From contig JAADGH010000093.1 of NCBI GenBank assembly GCA_013152475.1, positions 1-59,774 of the forward strand: a stretch of DNA of 59,774 nt, written 5' to 3'. The notes under the pieces are model-generated. The model was not told the DNA's origin, made no database searches, and worked only from the letters and a program-made list of their open reading frames with translations. This document shows positions 57,831 through 59,774 of the stretch, one piece after another; the stretch's first letter is position 1; each line of letters opens with the position of its first letter. This DNA comes from Planctomycetota bacterium. Lineage in GTDB: Bacteria > Planctomycetota > Brocadiia > JAADGH01. A program made the translations under genes and the position numbers.

Positions 57831-58559
57831 ATGCCGACCTCGAATCTCGTCTACGTCGCTCTGGGCGACAGCATCTCCATCGACGACTACGCCGGCGGGC
57901 CGGGCTGCGGGGCCGCCTCGCTGCTCCACAGGAACCTGCCTCGCTTCGCCGAGTTCGCGGGCAAGGACCTGTCCAGCCGCTTCCCCGGCATCGGCATCGA
58001 ACTCCTGGCCGCCGACGGGGCAAAGGCCCCCGATGTCGTCAGCGCACAGCTTTACCACCTGGGACGCGTCGAGGGCGAGATCGCCGTGGCCACCGTCACC
58101 TGCGGCGGGAACGATCTTCTTGGCATCTACGGTGCGGACCTGCAGGTCGGCGAGGTCGCGGCCCAGGACCTCCGGCACTACCTCGATGAGATACTCGCCG
58201 AAGTGCGAAACGTCGCCGGGCCGGACTGCCTTCTCATTGTGGGCAACATCTACGACCCCACCGACGGCACCGGGGATCCCGACCTCTTCGGCGGCGTGGA
58301 GTGGCCCGACGGGCTGCAGATCCTCGACCATTTCAACGAGATCATCGAGGACGTGGCCTACGACCATGACGCCGTGGTGGTGGACATCCATGCCCACTTC
58401 CTTGGCCACGGCTGCGGGGCCGCCGACCCCGGCAACCCCCACCACAACCCCGACGACCCGGCCCTCTGGTACGAGCAGGTGATCGAGCCGAACGGGCGCG
58501 GCGCCAGTGAGGTCCGCCGGCTCTTCTGGGAGCGGGTGGCCGAGCACTTTCCCCCATGA
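57831..58559 (+). CDS. SGNH/GDSL-type hydrolase-like protein
   Basis: 242 residues. Block I YVALGDSISIDDYAGGPGCG at about 8-27 gives the nucleophile Ser14; block III is TVTCGGNDLLGIYG (oxyanion Gly/Asn). The protein has VVVDIHAHFLGHGCG at about 182-196. However, the C-terminal block V, normally DxxHPN, reads ALWYEQVIEPNGRGASEVRR: the catalytic His of that position is a Glu. Either another His (for example His187 or His189) takes over, or activity is altered. No clear signal peptide. Esterase/lipase or carbohydrate esterase of unknown specificity. It begins 84 bases after ndk. Confidence 0.75.
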   Translation: MPTSNLVYVALGDSISIDDYAGGPGCGAASLLHRNLPRFAEFAGKDLSSRFPGIGIELLAADGAKAPDVVSAQLYHLGRVEGEIAVATVTCGGNDLLGIYGADLQVGEVAAQDLRHYLDEILAEVRNVAGPDCLLIVGNIYDPTDGTGDPDLFGGVEWPDGLQILDHFNEIIEDVAYDHDAVVVDIHAHFLGHGCGAADPGNPHHNPDDPALWYEQVIEPNGRGASEVRRLFWERVAEHFPP

Positions 58560-58595
58560 CCCGGACTTGCCCGGTATGCCGCCGCATCTTCGATG

Positions 58596-59579
58596 CTATT
58601 CCAGCAGCCCCTTCAGGTACGAGATGCAGCGCGCGATACGGTCCCTCTCGAGCTTCAGGCGCTCGTCGTGGGGAAGCTTGTCCACCTCATCCACGGGCAG
58701 GTACTCCGCGATGTCGATGGACTTGCCGCGGATGTGCCGGAGCGTCGCTGCCACCTGCTGCGCCGACGCGCCGCGGAAGGGGGCCCAGAAGCGGTCCTCC
58801 AGCCAGTTGATCTTGAGCTGCTGCCCGTTCATCATCTCGATGGCGAAGCCGATGTCGGGCGACACGTGCTTCAGGAGCCGCTTCGTGATCTCGGGCAGTT
58901 GCAGGCTGCCGCACCCGAGCGGGACCATCGTCATGACGAACCCGCGGGTGACTTCCTCGACGGCGAAGTCCTTGTAGTGCGTTGCCACGGTGTAGGGCCC
59001 GAGCAGATCGGCGGCCTCGAGGGGATCGTCGAGGGTGCCGATGGGATTGCCCACGTCGAAGATCACGCCGACGTTCGACGCATCGCACTCCTTGATCAGG
59101 TCGTGGAGCTCCTGGATGGTGAAGTCGAGATGGTTCTCCACGCCGATGGTCACGCCGAGGGGCTTGGCGATGTCGGCGATCTCCTTCAGGCGGTGTCGGC
59201 ACTTCTCCACGTGCTCGTCCCACTCCTTCAGCGTGGCGATCTTGTCGGGACGTTCCATCATGCCGAAGGAGCAGCCGAGGACCTTCACGCCCGCCGCCGC
59301 GGCCTTGTGGATCGTCTTCTCGTAGTCCGGCCGCAGGGCCGTGCCGCCGTGGATCTCGAGGAGGACGTCCAGGTCCTTGCCGTGCGCTTCGAGGCGCTTG
59401 AGGTCATCGTCGGAGAGATCGTCGAGCATCGAGTAGAATATCTGCGCGCACTCGCCGCCCGCATCGCGCGTGGCCTCGACGAATTTGAACACGTCGAATC
59501 GCTCCCCCTCGCGCTGGTTGTAGGAGAACAGACCGATCGAATACTGAAAGCTGTAGCAAACCGCGCCGACTCTATTCAT
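58596..59579 (-). CDS. sugar phosphate isomerase/epimerase (TIM barrel)
   Basis: 327 residues. AP-endonuclease-2-like barrel: MNRVGAVCYSFQYSIGLFSY, ARDAGGECAQIFYSML, LDVLLEIHGGTALRP, VKVLGCSFGMMERPDKIATL, VTIGVENHLDFTIQELHDLI (Glu and His), VGVIFDVGNPIGTLDDPLEA (Asp), VATHYKDFAVEEV (His and Asp) and IGFAIEMMNGQQ (Glu). Length somewhat above the usual 280, with a C-terminal helical extension. Its ATG overlaps the stop of the sulfatase gene by 8 bases (59572-59579), so they are translationally coupled and the sugar released after desulfation is a likely substrate. Confidence 0.87.
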   Translation of the reverse strand: MNRVGAVCYSFQYSIGLFSYNQREGERFDVFKFVEATRDAGGECAQIFYSMLDDLSDDDLKRLEAHGKDLDVLLEIHGGTALRPDYEKTIHKAAAAGVKVLGCSFGMMERPDKIATLKEWDEHVEKCRHRLKEIADIAKPLGVTIGVENHLDFTIQELHDLIKECDASNVGVIFDVGNPIGTLDDPLEAADLLGPYTVATHYKDFAVEEVTRGFVMTMVPLGCGSLQLPEITKRLLKHVSPDIGFAIEMMNGQQLKINWLEDRFWAPFRGASAQQVAATLRHIRGKSIDIAEYLPVDEVDKLPHDERLKLERDRIARCISYLKGLLE

Positions 59580-59774
59580 AGCTGATTCCTTCCCTACCCA
59601 AAGCCCATTCGAAACATTTGTGAAGTCTGTCGTTCGTCTCCCTCATTCGATGATGCAGCATCCCCATCATGCGATGGCGGATTTCCCTATGGCCCGGATC
59701 GTCGGCGAGGTTGTCCATCTCCCATGGGTCCTTTTCGAGGTCGTAGAACTCGTCGATGTCCGTCGCGTTGTAGA
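59572..59774 (-). CDS. sulfatase, C-terminal end only (start outside window)
   Basis: 67 codons enter from the right edge and end at TAG 59574-59572. The translation reads YNATDIDEFYDLEKDPWEMD, NLADDPGHREIRHRMMGMLH and HRMRETNDRLHKCFEWALGR, the ending of a type I sulfatase (YDLxxDPxExxNLADDP). The catalytic part lies outside the window. It needs a formylglycine-generating enzyme; the only FGE-fold domain visible, in the protein at 4681-9594, seems not to have both catalytic cysteines. Confidence 0.85.
   Translation of the reverse strand, partial: YNATDIDEFYDLEKDPWEMDNLADDPGHREIRHRMMGMLHHRMRETNDRLHKCFEWALGREGISYE

Overview
The window is about 60 kb of GC-rich bacterial DNA, most likely from an uncultured member of the PVC group (Planctomycetota or a close relative such as Lentisphaerae-like lineages). 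This is inferred from gene content only. The pointers are sulfatase genes and a sulfatase remnant, many xylose-isomerase-like TIM barrels and Gfo/Idh/MocA oxidoreductases, a large secreted protein joining a TolB/hydrazine-synthase-like propeller to CXXCH haem sites and an FGE-sulfatase domain, a PQQ-type propeller with an inserted methyltransferase, a DUF4175-like giant, and a pseudopilin with a canonical GFTLIE prepilin motif. There is no rRNA, tRNA, CRISPR array, prophage or classical insertion sequence that I can recognise.

Layout. 1-9.6 kb: secreted propeller proteins, a URO-D-like protein and a decayed sulfatase. 9.7-13.6 kb: a minus-strand catabolic cluster (amidohydrolase, TIM barrel, bicupin, glycerol-dehydrogenase-like). 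13.8-21.1 kb: a zinc-ribbon/ankyrin membrane protein, sugar isomerases including a TIM-barrel/oxidoreductase fusion, an FHA-GAF-SpoIIE phosphatase and a YhcC-type radical SAM protein. 21.3-22.1 kb: a pseudopilin behind a near-perfect sigma-54 promoter. 22.5-30.1 kb: seven closely spaced minus-strand genes (P1 peptidase, Kef antiporter-EIIA fusion, frameshifted VTT/YqaA protein, exported MEMO-AMMECR1 fusion, stand-alone AMMECR1, Gfo/Idh, TIM barrel). 30.3-32.3 kb: a tandem kinase-like protein of unknown function, convergent with and overlapping a STAS protein. 32.6-39.2 kb: HpaI-type aldolase, FAD oxidoreductase, double-HD (HD-GYP) protein, RibF and a membrane-anchored PpiD/SurA-like chaperone. 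39.3-42.2 kb: a REP/RAYT locus (REP-nuclease-like gene-REP-RAYT-REP) next to a frameshifted uxaC. 42.2-48.8 kb: Gfo/Idh, a glycoside-hydrolase-like secreted protein and a hybrid histidine kinase. 49.2-56.1 kb: a four-gene operon with stop/start overlaps (DUF4175-like, peptidase-MA/TPR, GT2, methyltransferase). 56.3 kb to the end: an orphan ABC ATPase with a changed Walker A, Ndk with a histone-like tail, an SGNH protein, a TIM barrel and the 3' end of a sulfatase.

How it fits together. Most genes suit a bacterium living on complex, sulfated or uronate-containing polysaccharides: exported sulfatases and glycoside hydrolases, lactonase/isomerase/dehydrogenase sets, glucuronate isomerase, and many orphan sugar-modifying enzymes. 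Around them are signalling proteins (SpoIIE/STAS partner switching, HD-GYP, hybrid kinase). The least explained parts are the tandem kinase-like protein with its overlapping STAS gene, the exported MEMO-AMMECR1 operon, and the REP/RAYT locus, in which the REP sequence itself supplies the stop codons of two neighbouring genes. Three reading frames are broken: a sulfatase remnant, a YqaA-like gene and uxaC. The last two could be assembly errors.
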